Assembly: GCA_040376155.1 (NCBI GenBank)
Contig: JBEIRG010000262.1
Coordinates: 1-6,184 of the forward strand
DNA: 6,184 bases
Direction of reading: 5' to 3'
DNA from: CADCWF01 sp903864575
GTDB taxonomy: Bacteria > Chloroflexota > Chloroflexia > Thermomicrobiales > UBA6265
Of this stretch, positions 1-5,739 are shown piece by piece. Made by a program: the position numbers and the translations under genes. The notes below the pieces were generated by a model, which saw only the letters and a program-made list of their open reading frames with translations, did no database searches and was not told the DNA's origin. Every line of letters begins with the position of its first letter. The stretch's first letter is position 1.

Positions 1-453
1 CCCGACTCCTGCGAAGTGACCGGCTCCCTGCTCTTCTACCCTGATCTCACCGCCGAGGAGGTGATGGCCGACATCCGCGCCGCCATCGACCGCGTCACAG
101 CCAACGATCCATGGCTTCGGGAGCACCCGCCAGTGCTCGACCTCCCACTCGATGCCGCCTCGGCCGCGCCCTGGGTGAAAGAACCGGTCAATGTCGCCTT
201 CGACGATCCCGCAGTGACCACCATCGCAGACTGCGTTCGCCGTGTGCGAGGAACGGAGCCCGTGGTGCAGACCTCGCCGTTCGTTTGCGACGCAAATTTC
301 TGGTTCCCGAAGGGACAGAAGTCTGTTGTGTTCGGCATCGGGGATCCGAGTTGGGGCATTCACGGCGCGAACGAGTTCCTGCCGATTGACGATCTCATCC
401 TGGGCACGAAACTCTTTGCCGCCGCCACCATGGACTGGTGCGGGGTCTCCTGA
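1..453 (+). CDS. M20-family metallohydrolase (ArgE/DapE-like), C-terminal part, 5' end outside window
   Basis: The frame is open from base 1 to a TGA at 451-453, so only the last 150 residues are present and the real start lies upstream. The GTG at 16 is internal. The text matches the end of M20 zinc amidohydrolases (acetylornithine deacetylase / succinyl-diaminopimelate desuccinylase group). First comes the tail of the lid (dimerisation) domain, with residues PDSCEVTGSLLFYP and the helix EEVMADIRAAIDRV, then DPWLREHPP. The catalytic-domain return follows, with a VCDANFW segment around Asp97 (window codon numbering), VVFGIGDP, and IHGANEFLPIDDLI. His121 in the latter is the expected C-terminal metal ligand of the family. 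Family members cleave N-acyl or amide bonds in the cytoplasm. The substrate cannot be told from this fragment, so no gene symbol is given. The gene converges with the minus-strand ABC ATPase gene, 60 bp away. Confidence 0.82.
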   Translation, partial: PDSCEVTGSLLFYPDLTAEEVMADIRAAIDRVTANDPWLREHPPVLDLPLDAASAAPWVKEPVNVAFDDPAVTTIADCVRRVRGTEPVVQTSPFVCDANFWFPKGQKSVVFGIGDPSWGIHGANEFLPIDDLILGTKLFAAATMDWCGVS

Positions 454-470
454 GGGCGGCGGAAGAAACG

Positions 471-503
471 GACGAGCCGGGGAGTTCGCTACCCCGGCTC
501 GTC
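471..503. terminator. Hairpin between convergent genes, likely bidirectional terminator
   Basis: A perfect 12-bp inverted repeat pairs GACGAGCCGGGG (471-482) with CCCCGGCTCGTC (492-503). Two more pairs (AG/CT) can form inside it, closing a TTCG loop and leaving one bulged A. It lies 17 bp after the M20 stop and 10 bp after the ABC ATPase stop on the other strand. No strong U-run follows on the + strand. The minus-strand transcript continues CGTTTCTTCC, which is modestly U-rich, so termination may be better in that direction. Confidence 0.75.
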
Positions 504-513
504 ACGGCTCCGC

Positions 514-1386
514 TCAGAACCCCTCGCTTTCGTCCAGCGGCGCGGACTCCACCCACCCGGCGACCGGGGAAGGCGCGGCCCCCGGGCGTCGCCAACTGCC
601 GGAAGACCTGGCGAACCATCGCCCACCGCTTCTCTCGATCGCGATCGGGAACCCGAAACAGGTGGACAAGTTCTCCTGCGTCAACGTTTCACCGATCGGT
701 CCGCAGGCAACCACCTCCCCGCCGCGAAGCAGGAGCGCATGGGTCGTGGTTTCCGGAATCTCTTCGAGATGATGGGTCACGAGGACACTGGTCAATGCAG
801 GCTGTTCGCTGACCAGCCCGGAAATGGCGCCAATCAGCGCCTCTCTTGCGGGCAGATCGAGACCGACCGCCGGCTCATCCAGCAAGAGGATTTCGGGATT
901 CGTCATCAGCGCGCGGGCGATCCTTGCGCGCTGCCGCTCCCCTTGCGAGCAGGTCGCCACCGGGCGTTCCAGCATTGATTCACAGCCAACGAGTCCGAGC
1001 ATCGCTCGCGCATTGGCCCGATCTGCCGCGCTGTACCGATCCCATAGCGGACGCACGGATGCCGTCAGGCCACTCAGCGCCACCTCTTCGATGGTCATCC
1101 AATCGAGGACCTTCTGCGAGGCATCGACCACGCCAATCCGCTTCCTGAGTTCCAGAATGTCCGTCTTGCCGAAGCGCCCTCCGAGAACCGAGACCTCCCC
1201 CGAACTGGGATGGCGGGAGGCGCCGGCTAGCGACAGCAACGTGCTCTTGCCCGACCCGTTCGGACCCAGCAACGCCCAATGCTGCCCGCGTTCGACGCAC
1301 CAGTCGATGCCCCGCAGGATGTCGACCCGTTCCGGCGACCAGATCCGAATGGCGCGCATGTCGAGAGCGGGCGTTGCCTCTCCCAC
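514..1386 (-). CDS. Orphan ABC transporter ATP-binding protein (YlmA/ModF-like)
   Basis: Predicted 290-aa ATP-binding cassette protein. Landmarks from the proposed GTG start are: beta-strand ALDMRAIRIW near 8-16; Walker A GPNGSGKST at 41-49; Q-loop region around Gln91; ABC signature CSQGE at 146-150 (variant of LSGGQ); Walker B ILLLDE at 166-171; D-loop VGLD; and switch His205 in VTHHLEEIP. The W-A-L-L-GPNGSGKS text and the (C/L)SQGE signature are typical of the YlmA/ModF-like group, whose members often occur without an adjacent permease. None is seen here. The GTG at 1386 is preferred because the in-frame ATG at 1359 would remove the first beta strand. This start has no good Shine-Dalgarno sequence but lies 2 bp after the stop of the upstream FAH-family gene, which fits translational coupling. 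After about residue 245 there is a Ser/Pro/Arg-rich tail. The transported substrate is unknown, and a soluble or regulatory ATPase role is possible. Confidence 0.85.
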   Translation of the reverse strand: MGEATPALDMRAIRIWSPERVDILRGIDWCVERGQHWALLGPNGSGKSTLLSLAGASRHPSSGEVSVLGGRFGKTDILELRKRIGVVDASQKVLDWMTIEEVALSGLTASVRPLWDRYSAADRANARAMLGLVGCESMLERPVATCSQGERQRARIARALMTNPEILLLDEPAVGLDLPAREALIGAISGLVSEQPALTSVLVTHHLEEIPETTTHALLLRGGEVVACGPIGETLTQENLSTCFGFPIAIERSGGRWFARSSGSWRRPGAAPSPVAGWVESAPLDESEGF

Positions 1387-1388
1387 GA

Positions 1389-2252
1389 TCAGCGGCCCAA
1401 ACGAACGACGGGATTCACCAGCGACCCGATCTGTGCGATCCGGATTTCCACTTCGTCGCCATGCTCCAGCGTGAACTCGGAAGGTGGAATGATTCCAGTG
1501 CCGGTCATCAGGAAGGCGCCATGCGGGAAGTCGTTGTCCCGAAACAGATAGTCGACCAGATGGTCGAGTTTGCGGTGGATCTGGTTGCTCGAGGTCTGGC
1601 CGCGGAAGTGCTCGTTGCCCTCGCGGCGAATAATGAGCGTGATGTCGAGATCGTTTGGATCTGCAATCTCCCAGGCCAGGGCAACGACCGGACCAAGCGC
1701 CGCGCACTTGTTGTACACCTTGGCTTGCGGCAGATAGAGCGGATTCTCGCCCTCGATCGAGCGCGAGGAAACGTCATTTCCAATGGTGTAGCCGATGATT
1801 TCGCCACGGTTGCCAAGGGCGATGGCAAGCTCTGGCTCTGGCACATCCCACGTCGAGTCGCGGCGAACCGCGATCTCCTCTCCGGGGCCGGAAACGCGGC
1901 TTGGGGTCGCCTTCAGGAAGATTTCAGGCCGCTCGGCATCGTACACGAGATCGTAGACGCTCTTCTGCGTCGACTCCTCCATCCGCGCATCACGCGAGCG
2001 AAGGTAGGTCACGCCAGCAGCCCAAACCTCCTGGTGGTCGACCGGGGCTCCAATCGAGACCGACGTCATCGGAACGCTCGCGGCGCCCGCCGCTTGCTCG
2101 ATGGCACGGCGCAGACCTTCCCCCCCAAGGTTGAGGGCGTCCGTCATGGTGGCTGGTCCGCCGTTGGCTCCGAGGTCGATCACGGCGTCGCCGGTGATAA
2201 ATCCAAGGCGAGGCGATTCCCCTGCGGCGGTGCGGTAACGGCAAATGGGCAC
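1389..2252 (-). CDS. Fumarylacetoacetate hydrolase-family protein, resembling 2-keto-3-deoxy-sugar-acid dehydratases
   Basis: Predicted 287-aa cytoplasmic enzyme with the FAH catalytic fold in its C-terminal two thirds. The metal-binding pattern is clear: Glu139 and Glu141 in DVPEPELAIAL, and Asp160 in GYTIGNDVSSRSIEGENP. The stretch with LYLPQAKVYN and CAALGP, followed by LVDYLFRDNDFPHGAFLMTGTGIIPP and a GDEVEIRI...LVNPV ending, resembles the subgroup that includes 2-keto-3-deoxy-D-arabinonate / D-xylonate dehydratases. These make 2,5-dioxopentanoate-type products in non-phosphorylating pentose oxidation. Other FAH-family reactions (C-C bond hydrolysis, decarboxylation or isomerisation in aromatic breakdown) cannot be excluded, because no pathway partner is nearby. 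The GTG at 2252 is chosen for its AAGGGG ribosome binding site 7 nt upstream. The open frame runs on to an ATG at 2339, but that N-terminal stretch is Arg/Ser-rich and unlike the family. The ABC ATPase gene begins 2 bp after this stop. Confidence 0.85.
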   Translation of the reverse strand: MPICRYRTAAGESPRLGFITGDAVIDLGANGGPATMTDALNLGGEGLRRAIEQAAGAASVPMTSVSIGAPVDHQEVWAAGVTYLRSRDARMEESTQKSVYDLVYDAERPEIFLKATPSRVSGPGEEIAVRRDSTWDVPEPELAIALGNRGEIIGYTIGNDVSSRSIEGENPLYLPQAKVYNKCAALGPVVALAWEIADPNDLDITLIIRREGNEHFRGQTSSNQIHRKLDHLVDYLFRDNDFPHGAFLMTGTGIIPPSEFTLEHGDEVEIRIAQIGSLVNPVVRLGR

Positions 2253-2259
2253 GGATGAT

Positions 2260-2265
2260 CCCCTT
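2260..2265 (-). promoter_or_regulatory. Ribosome binding site that decides the FAH-family start
   Basis: On the minus strand AAGGGG lies 7 nt before the GTG at 2252. The upstream in-frame ATG at 2339 would give a non-family extension of 29 residues, so this site supports the shorter protein. Confidence 0.6.
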
Positions 2266-2323
2266 GCGCGAACATGGCGCGCTGCTCTCTCGCTCGGTTC
2301 CCTGAGGAGGATGGTACGCGAGC

Positions 2324-2348
2324 CTTCGGCCTGTGCCAACAGGCGAAG
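2324..2348 (-). terminator. Stem-loop just after the small NHLP-like gene
   Basis: Six pairs (GCCTGT 2329-2334 with ACAGGC 2339-2344) close a 4-nt loop. After a one-base bulge, four more pairs form (CTTC 2324-2327 with GAAG 2345-2348). The structure sits 5 bp beyond the small gene's stop on the minus strand. No U-run follows, so it may be a weak or factor-dependent terminator, a processing site, or chance in GC-rich DNA. If real, it would lower expression of the FAH/ABC pair relative to the small gene. The rest of the 101-bp gap holds the FAH ribosome binding site and nothing else recognisable. Confidence 0.35.
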
Positions 2349-2353
2349 CCGCG

Positions 2354-2623
2354 TCAGATGCCGAGCATCTGCCGCGCCCGCTCGATCCCGTGGTCGGCGG
2401 CGAGGTCGAGATCGATCCCGGCCTCGGCGAGACTCTGCCGAAAGGCCAGGACGAGCGTCATCTCATCCTCGTTCAGGCGATACCCGTAGGCCTCGAGCGC
2501 ATCCAGCAGATCGTCCCGCGCGGCGGCGCGGAACTCGGCATCGGTCATCGCCTGTTCGGCGAGCCGACGCAACACCTCGACCCGAATCTCGAGCTGTTCG
2601 GCAATCGCGTCGTGATGGTCCAT
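2354..2623 (-). CDS. Small NHLP-like (Os1348/Franean1-type leader-like) protein, function unknown
   Basis: Predicted 89-aa acidic, mostly helical protein without a signal peptide, membrane segment or cysteine. Residues about 18-60 read as a leader-like unit: a hydrophobic helix (VLRRLAEQAM), then T-D-A-E-FR, a spacer with DD, ALEAYGYRL, and NEDEM. This order (tDpeFR...aLeeyG..L..eE) is the pattern of NHLP-clan / nitrile-hydratase-alpha-like leader domains, including small standalone proteins annotated as Os1348-family. Some family members are precursors of ribosomally made modified peptides. Here residues 61-89 show no double-glycine cut site and no Cys/Ser/Thr-rich core, and no modification enzyme is in the window, so a precursor role is not supported. 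The ATG at 2623 has a GGAG 10 nt upstream. The gene is divergent from accDA and lies 101 bp before the FAH-family gene on the same strand. Confidence 0.6.
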   Translation of the reverse strand: MDHHDAIAEQLEIRVEVLRRLAEQAMTDAEFRAAARDDLLDALEAYGYRLNEDEMTLVLAFRQSLAEAGIDLDLAADHGIERARQMLGI

Positions 2624-2664
2624 CGGAGACCGACTCCACTCGCGCAGCAGTCAAATTCGGGCTC

Positions 2665-2670
2665 ATTGTA
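2665..2670 (-). promoter_or_regulatory. Possible -10 element for the minus-strand group
   Basis: TACAAT on the minus strand lies about 40 bp before the small gene's ATG, in one of the few AT-rich patches of the 144-bp divergent region (2624-2767). No convincing -35 hexamer is found 16-18 bp upstream, so the call is weak. For accDA on the other strand only a poor TATACG at 2724-2729 is seen. Confidence 0.3.
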
Positions 2671-2753
2671 CATGCGACCATCTTCGAGGTGCTCAGAGAC
2701 GAACCGCCGACGCCTCGAGGGCGTATACGGAGGTGAGGGACATTCGGGTCACT

Positions 2754-2758
2754 GGAGG
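2754..2758 (+). promoter_or_regulatory. Ribosome binding site of accDA
   Basis: GGAGG lies 9 nt before the ATG at 2768. It fixes the start well inside a much longer open frame that reaches back to 2333 and overlaps the opposite-strand small gene. The protein begins a short distance before the AccD zinc finger, as expected for the family. Confidence 0.7.
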
Positions 2759-2767
2759 CACTTCATC

Positions 2768-4576
2768 ATGGTAAGAGTACGCAGACCGGTCGTGTTGGGC
2801 GGCGAGCGCCAGCACAGTCCTGGTCCTACGCCGCTGGAACCAGTCGTTTGCACCGGATGTCAAACGGTGCTCGACGATGCCCAATGGCGAGCGTTCAGGG
2901 TCTGCTCGGCGTGCGGCTGGCATGAGCGGCGCTCGGCGCGGGAAACCATCGCCGCGATTGTCGATGCCGGCACCTTTCGCGAGACAGACGGCAGACTCAG
3001 TTCCCGTGACCCCCTCGACTTTCTCGATGATCAACCTTATGCCGAGCGCCTGCGGGATACCCAGCGCAAGACGGGGGAGTCAGACGCCATCGTCACTGGT
3101 CGGGCCAGTATCGGCGGATGCGACGTCATGCTCGCAGTGCTCGATTTCAACTTCCTCGGCGGTTCGATGGGCGTTGTCGTTGGCGAGAAACTCGTTCGTG
3201 CAGCAGAGCGCGCCGGCAAATCCCGCCGCCCATTGGTGACGGTGGTCGCGAGCGGCGGCGCGCGGATGCAGGAGGGATTGCTCTCGCTCATGCAAATGGC
3301 CAAGACCGCCGCGGCCATCAAGCGCTTGCATGATCGCGGTGTCCCCTACATTTCGGTTTTGACCAACCCGACAACCGGTGGTGTCTTTGCCTCCTTCGCC
3401 AATCTCGGGGACGTCACCCTTGCCGAACCGGGGGCATTGATCGGGTTCGCGGGGCCGCGTGTCGCGGAACAGGTCATCGGCCGGAAACTCCCCCCCGGGA
3501 CCCACTCCGCCGAATTTCTGCTCGGTCACGGGATGATTGACGCCATCGTGCCCCGGCCTGAACTTCGCGACACCCTCGCACGGTTGTTGGACATGCTTAC
3601 CTCACCGCGACGAACGTTCCCGGTACGGTTTCCGGAGGCAAGAGGCGTTCCGGAGTGCGAGGAATCCGATGCCTGGGTCCGTGTGCAGGGCGCGCGTCAT
3701 ATCGACCGCCCGACCAGCATGGACTACCTCGACCGGATGGTTGACGGGTTTTTCGAGCTTCGGGGCGATCGGATGTCTGGCGATGACCCTGCGGTCATCA
3801 CCGGCATCGGGATGATCTCGGGGAATCCGGTGGTCATCGCCGCACTGGAGCGAGGTCACGACCCTGAGCGCGAAAAGCATCATGGCGGCATGGCTCGCCC
3901 GGAGGGCTACCGCAAGGCCCAGCGAGCGATGCGTCTTGCTGCCCGCCTTGAGTTGCCGCTGTTGACCCTCGTGGACACGCCGGGCGCCTACCCGGGCCCG
4001 GAGTCGGAGGAGGGCGGCCTTGCCGGCGAGTTGGCCGCATGCATGGCGATGCTGAGCGATCTCCCGACTCCGACAGTCGCGGCGGTGATCGGCGAGGGCG
4101 GCAGCGGCGGGGCGCTCGCCATGGCAGTCGCGGACCGGGTGCTGATGCAATCGGGCGCCATTTATTCGGTGATCGCTCCGGAGGGTGCGGCGACCATCCT
4201 GTTCAGGTCGGCTGAACGAGCGCCGGAATTGTCGGAACGGCTGAAGATCACGGCGCCGGAGCTTCGACGCCTCGGACTGATCGACGCGGTCGTCCGGGAA
4301 CCGGACGGCGGAGCGGCATCCGATCCCGACGGGGCCGCGGCATTGCTCGCGGAGGAGGTCATTGCGGCGTTTGCTACGCTCCAGACGCTCAAGCCATCAC
4401 GTCTCGTGAGCGAGCGTTGGGAGCGCTATCAGGCGGTGGGCCGGGATCATGCCGGCACATTGCGTCGATTCACCTTTTCGATGCCTGAGAGCCTGCGATC
4501 GGTGGGATCAGCGGCTCCCACCTTTGCCCGGGCCGTCGGCGCTAGAGTACCCACGCGCTCGCGCCATCATCGATAG
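2768..4576 (+). CDS. accDA: Fused acetyl-CoA carboxylase carboxyltransferase, beta (AccD) plus alpha (AccA)
   Basis: Predicted 602-aa cytoplasmic carboxyltransferase. It moves the carboxyl group from carboxybiotin on BCCP to acetyl-CoA, giving malonyl-CoA for fatty acid synthesis. Residues about 20-285 are AccD-like: a four-cysteine zinc finger (C28, C31, C46, C49), LDFNFLGGSMGVVVGEK, SGGARMQEGLLSLMQMAKT (from 162) and LIGFAGPRVAEQ (225-235). Residues about 308-560 are AccA-like: ARHIDRPTSMDYLDRM, FELRGDR, ARPEGYRKA, LVDTPGAYPG (401-410), IGEGGSGGAL (441-450) and YSVIAPEGAATIL. In many bacteria these are separate proteins. Here the joint is short (about 286-307) and the usual AccA N-terminal helical region is missing. 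A basic tail of about 40 residues follows the AccA core. Both CoA/carboxybiotin-binding glycine motifs look intact. AccB and AccC are not in the window. Biotin-dependent carboxyltransferases for propionyl-CoA are related, but the zinc finger and AccA-type motifs favour ACC. Confidence 0.93.
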   Translation: MVRVRRPVVLGGERQHSPGPTPLEPVVCTGCQTVLDDAQWRAFRVCSACGWHERRSARETIAAIVDAGTFRETDGRLSSRDPLDFLDDQPYAERLRDTQRKTGESDAIVTGRASIGGCDVMLAVLDFNFLGGSMGVVVGEKLVRAAERAGKSRRPLVTVVASGGARMQEGLLSLMQMAKTAAAIKRLHDRGVPYISVLTNPTTGGVFASFANLGDVTLAEPGALIGFAGPRVAEQVIGRKLPPGTHSAEFLLGHGMIDAIVPRPELRDTLARLLDMLTSPRRTFPVRFPEARGVPECEESDAWVRVQGARHIDRPTSMDYLDRMVDGFFELRGDRMSGDDPAVITGIGMISGNPVVIAALERGHDPEREKHHGGMARPEGYRKAQRAMRLAARLELPLLTLVDTPGAYPGPESEEGGLAGELAACMAMLSDLPTPTVAAVIGEGGSGGALAMAVADRVLMQSGAIYSVIAPEGAATILFRSAERAPELSERLKITAPELRRLGLIDAVVREPDGGAASDPDGAAALLAEEVIAAFATLQTLKPSRLVSERWERYQAVGRDHAGTLRRFTFSMPESLRSVGSAAPTFARAVGARVPTRSRHHR

Positions 4577-4583
4577 AAAAGCA

Positions 4584-4611
4584 ACCCGGGCAAGCCTTAG
4601 CTCGCCCGGGT
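4584..4611. terminator. Hairpin between accDA and ilvE, likely bidirectional terminator
   Basis: ACCCGGGC (4584-4591) pairs perfectly with GCCCGGGT (4604-4611). Inside it, one mismatch and three more pairs close a CTTA loop. It starts 7 bp after the accDA stop and ends 24 bp beyond the ilvE stop, which lies on the opposite strand. The minus-strand RNA continues TGCTTTTCTA, so the U-rich side serves ilvE. The + strand side has no U-run. Confidence 0.78.
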
Positions 4612-4635
4612 CCGACACTCGATGGGTGGCAGGCG

Positions 4636-5595
4636 TCAGACGCCGACGGCAGCGCGTCCGAGCACGGGTGTCCGCCAGTGTTCGAAGCGGGATTCGTTGC
4701 CGCGGAGGGTATCGTCGAACGCTGCCTCCAGCGCCTTCGTCACCGGCCCAATCTTGCCGTCGCCGACCTCGTAGTGATCGACCGAGATGATTGGGCTAAT
4801 CTCAGCTGCCGTACCACAGGTGAAGAGTTCGTCCGCGGTGTAGAGCTCGGTGCGGTCAATCGGGCGCTCCACTACCTGCATGCCGAGAACGTCCCGCGCG
4901 AGCACCATCAGCGCGTCCCGGGTGATGCTTTCGAGGATGCTGCTGGTGACATCCGGCGTGAGGAACACGCCGTCCTTGATCACCGCCAGGCATGCGCCCG
5001 GACCCTCTGCAACCGTTCCGCGGTTGTTGAGGAAAATGGCAGTGTCGTAGCCGTCCATCCGCGCCTCGGTGCTGCCGAGCTGGCTGTTGCGGTAGTTGGA
5101 GAGGTTCTTGATGCGCGGCGGCATCACGTCTTCGGAAATCCGACGCCATGAGCTGACCTTGGCGGTCATCGTCATGCCGGTCTTGAGGTGAGTCGCCATC
5201 GGCGCGGTGTTGATGAGGAACCCGGCCTCCGATGCGCCTGTCTGGGCGAAGCGCTTCCCAGAGGTGTCGGCGCTATAGACCAGCGGCCGGATGTAGGTAT
5301 CCTCCGTGACCTCGTTGGCGGTCATCAGTTCGAGAATGGCTCGGGTAATCTCATCGACTGAATAATCCTGCCGGAGGCGGACGAGTTTCATCGACCGTTC
5401 CAGACGCTCGAGGTGCTCCTGCAGCCGGAACACATGAAGCTGCGTGCCATCCACGCTGGCGTAGGCTCGAATTCCTTCAAAGATCGCGCCAACGGTGGAC
5501 CAGCCAAGTTCGGTCACGTGGACCGTGGCGTCCTCCCAGCGCACCATCTTTCCGTTCCACCAAACGTACGCAGGATGTGCCTCGTGGCCTGCCAC
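4636..5595 (-). CDS. ilvE: Branched-chain amino acid aminotransferase (class IV PLP enzyme)
   Basis: Predicted 319-aa cytoplasmic aminotransferase. It interconverts Leu, Ile and Val with their 2-oxo acids using glutamate/2-oxoglutarate, as the last step of their synthesis or the first of their breakdown. Class IV landmarks are: YVWWNGKMVRWEDATVHV at the start; IFEGIRAY (38-45); FRLQEHLERLERS; IRPLVY; the PLP lysine K163 in RIKNLSNYRNS; E197 in EGPGACL, expected to contact the pyridine nitrogen; TSSILESITRDA; and the phosphate-binding GTAAEISPI (261-269). The CL after EGPGA replaces the Asn found in the E. coli EGxGEN motif. The GTG at 5595 is preferred for its AGGAGG 5 nt upstream. The ATG at 5619 would add eight residues (MSSPEEET), but its only Shine-Dalgarno-like GAGGG lies 11 nt away inside a hairpin stem. 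Substrate preference within class IV (BCAT versus D-amino acid aminotransferase) rests on overall resemblance. Confidence 0.92.
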   Translation of the reverse strand: MAGHEAHPAYVWWNGKMVRWEDATVHVTELGWSTVGAIFEGIRAYASVDGTQLHVFRLQEHLERLERSMKLVRLRQDYSVDEITRAILELMTANEVTEDTYIRPLVYSADTSGKRFAQTGASEAGFLINTAPMATHLKTGMTMTAKVSSWRRISEDVMPPRIKNLSNYRNSQLGSTEARMDGYDTAIFLNNRGTVAEGPGACLAVIKDGVFLTPDVTSSILESITRDALMVLARDVLGMQVVERPIDRTELYTADELFTCGTAAEISPIISVDHYEVGDGKIGPVTKALEAAFDDTLRGNESRFEHWRTPVLGRAAVGV

Positions 5596-5600
5596 GGTCT

Positions 5601-5606
5601 CCTCCT
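5601..5606 (-). promoter_or_regulatory. Strong ribosome binding site favouring the ilvE GTG start
   Basis: AGGAGG on the minus strand, within a GAGGAGGAG run, precedes the GTG at 5595 by 5 nt. If translation begins at the ATG at 5619 instead, the same bases encode Glu-Glu-Glu, so the match could be partly coincidental. Confidence 0.55.
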
Positions 5607-5631
5607 CGGGTGACGACATCAATCGGAAAAC

Positions 5632-5649
5632 CCTCGCATTTCTGCGAGG
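5632..5649 (-). promoter_or_regulatory. Leader hairpin plus U4 upstream of ilvE, possible attenuator
   Basis: On the minus strand CCTCGCA and TGCGAGG pair perfectly (7 bp) around a GAAA tetraloop, and the RNA then reads G, UUUU, CC. This is the shape of a small intrinsic terminator, 12 nt before the ATG at 5619 and 36 nt before the GTG at 5595. The 3' arm contains GAGGG, the only Shine-Dalgarno-like sequence available to the ATG, so folding would hide it. No T-box antiterminator sequence or run of Leu/Ile/Val codons is seen upstream. The remaining leader (5650-5700) shows no convincing promoter hexamers. Confidence 0.4.
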
Positions 5650-5700
5650 ATGCCCCGCCAGTTGCGCAAGTATCGCACGCGACGTTCCCTGGCCCACGGG

Positions 5701-5728
5701 ATGGTCCGATCCTTCTGGATCGGACCAT
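5701..5728 (-). terminator. Terminator hairpin after the solute-binding protein gene
   Basis: A perfect 12-bp inverted repeat pairs ATGGTCCGATCC (5701-5712) with GGATCGGACCAT (5717-5728) across a 4-nt loop. It lies 11 bp beyond the solute-binding protein stop codon. The minus-strand RNA continues CCCGTGGG, with no U-run. It separates the transport gene from ilvE on the same strand, so ilvE probably has its own promoter in 5650-5700. Confidence 0.7.
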
Positions 5729-5739
5729 CGAGCTCTGGC

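Noticed and set aside
1387..1707. N-terminal extension of the ABC ATPase frame
   Set aside because: It lies entirely within the FAH-family gene in another frame, and its sequence is low-complexity and unlike ABC proteins.
1374..2258. Long + strand open frame of 294 codons opposite the FAH-family gene
   Set aside because: It is an antisense shadow of a well-recognised gene in GC-rich DNA, with no recognisable domain.
2266..2282. GCGCG/CGCGC inverted repeat just upstream of the FAH ribosome binding site
   Set aside because: Five pairs with a 7-nt loop are expected by chance in this base composition, and there is no further support for a riboswitch.
2333..2767. Upstream open extension of the accDA frame
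   Set aside because: It overlaps the opposite-strand small gene, is Arg/Pro-rich without family resemblance, and the ATG at 2768 has a good ribosome binding site and the right distance to the zinc finger.
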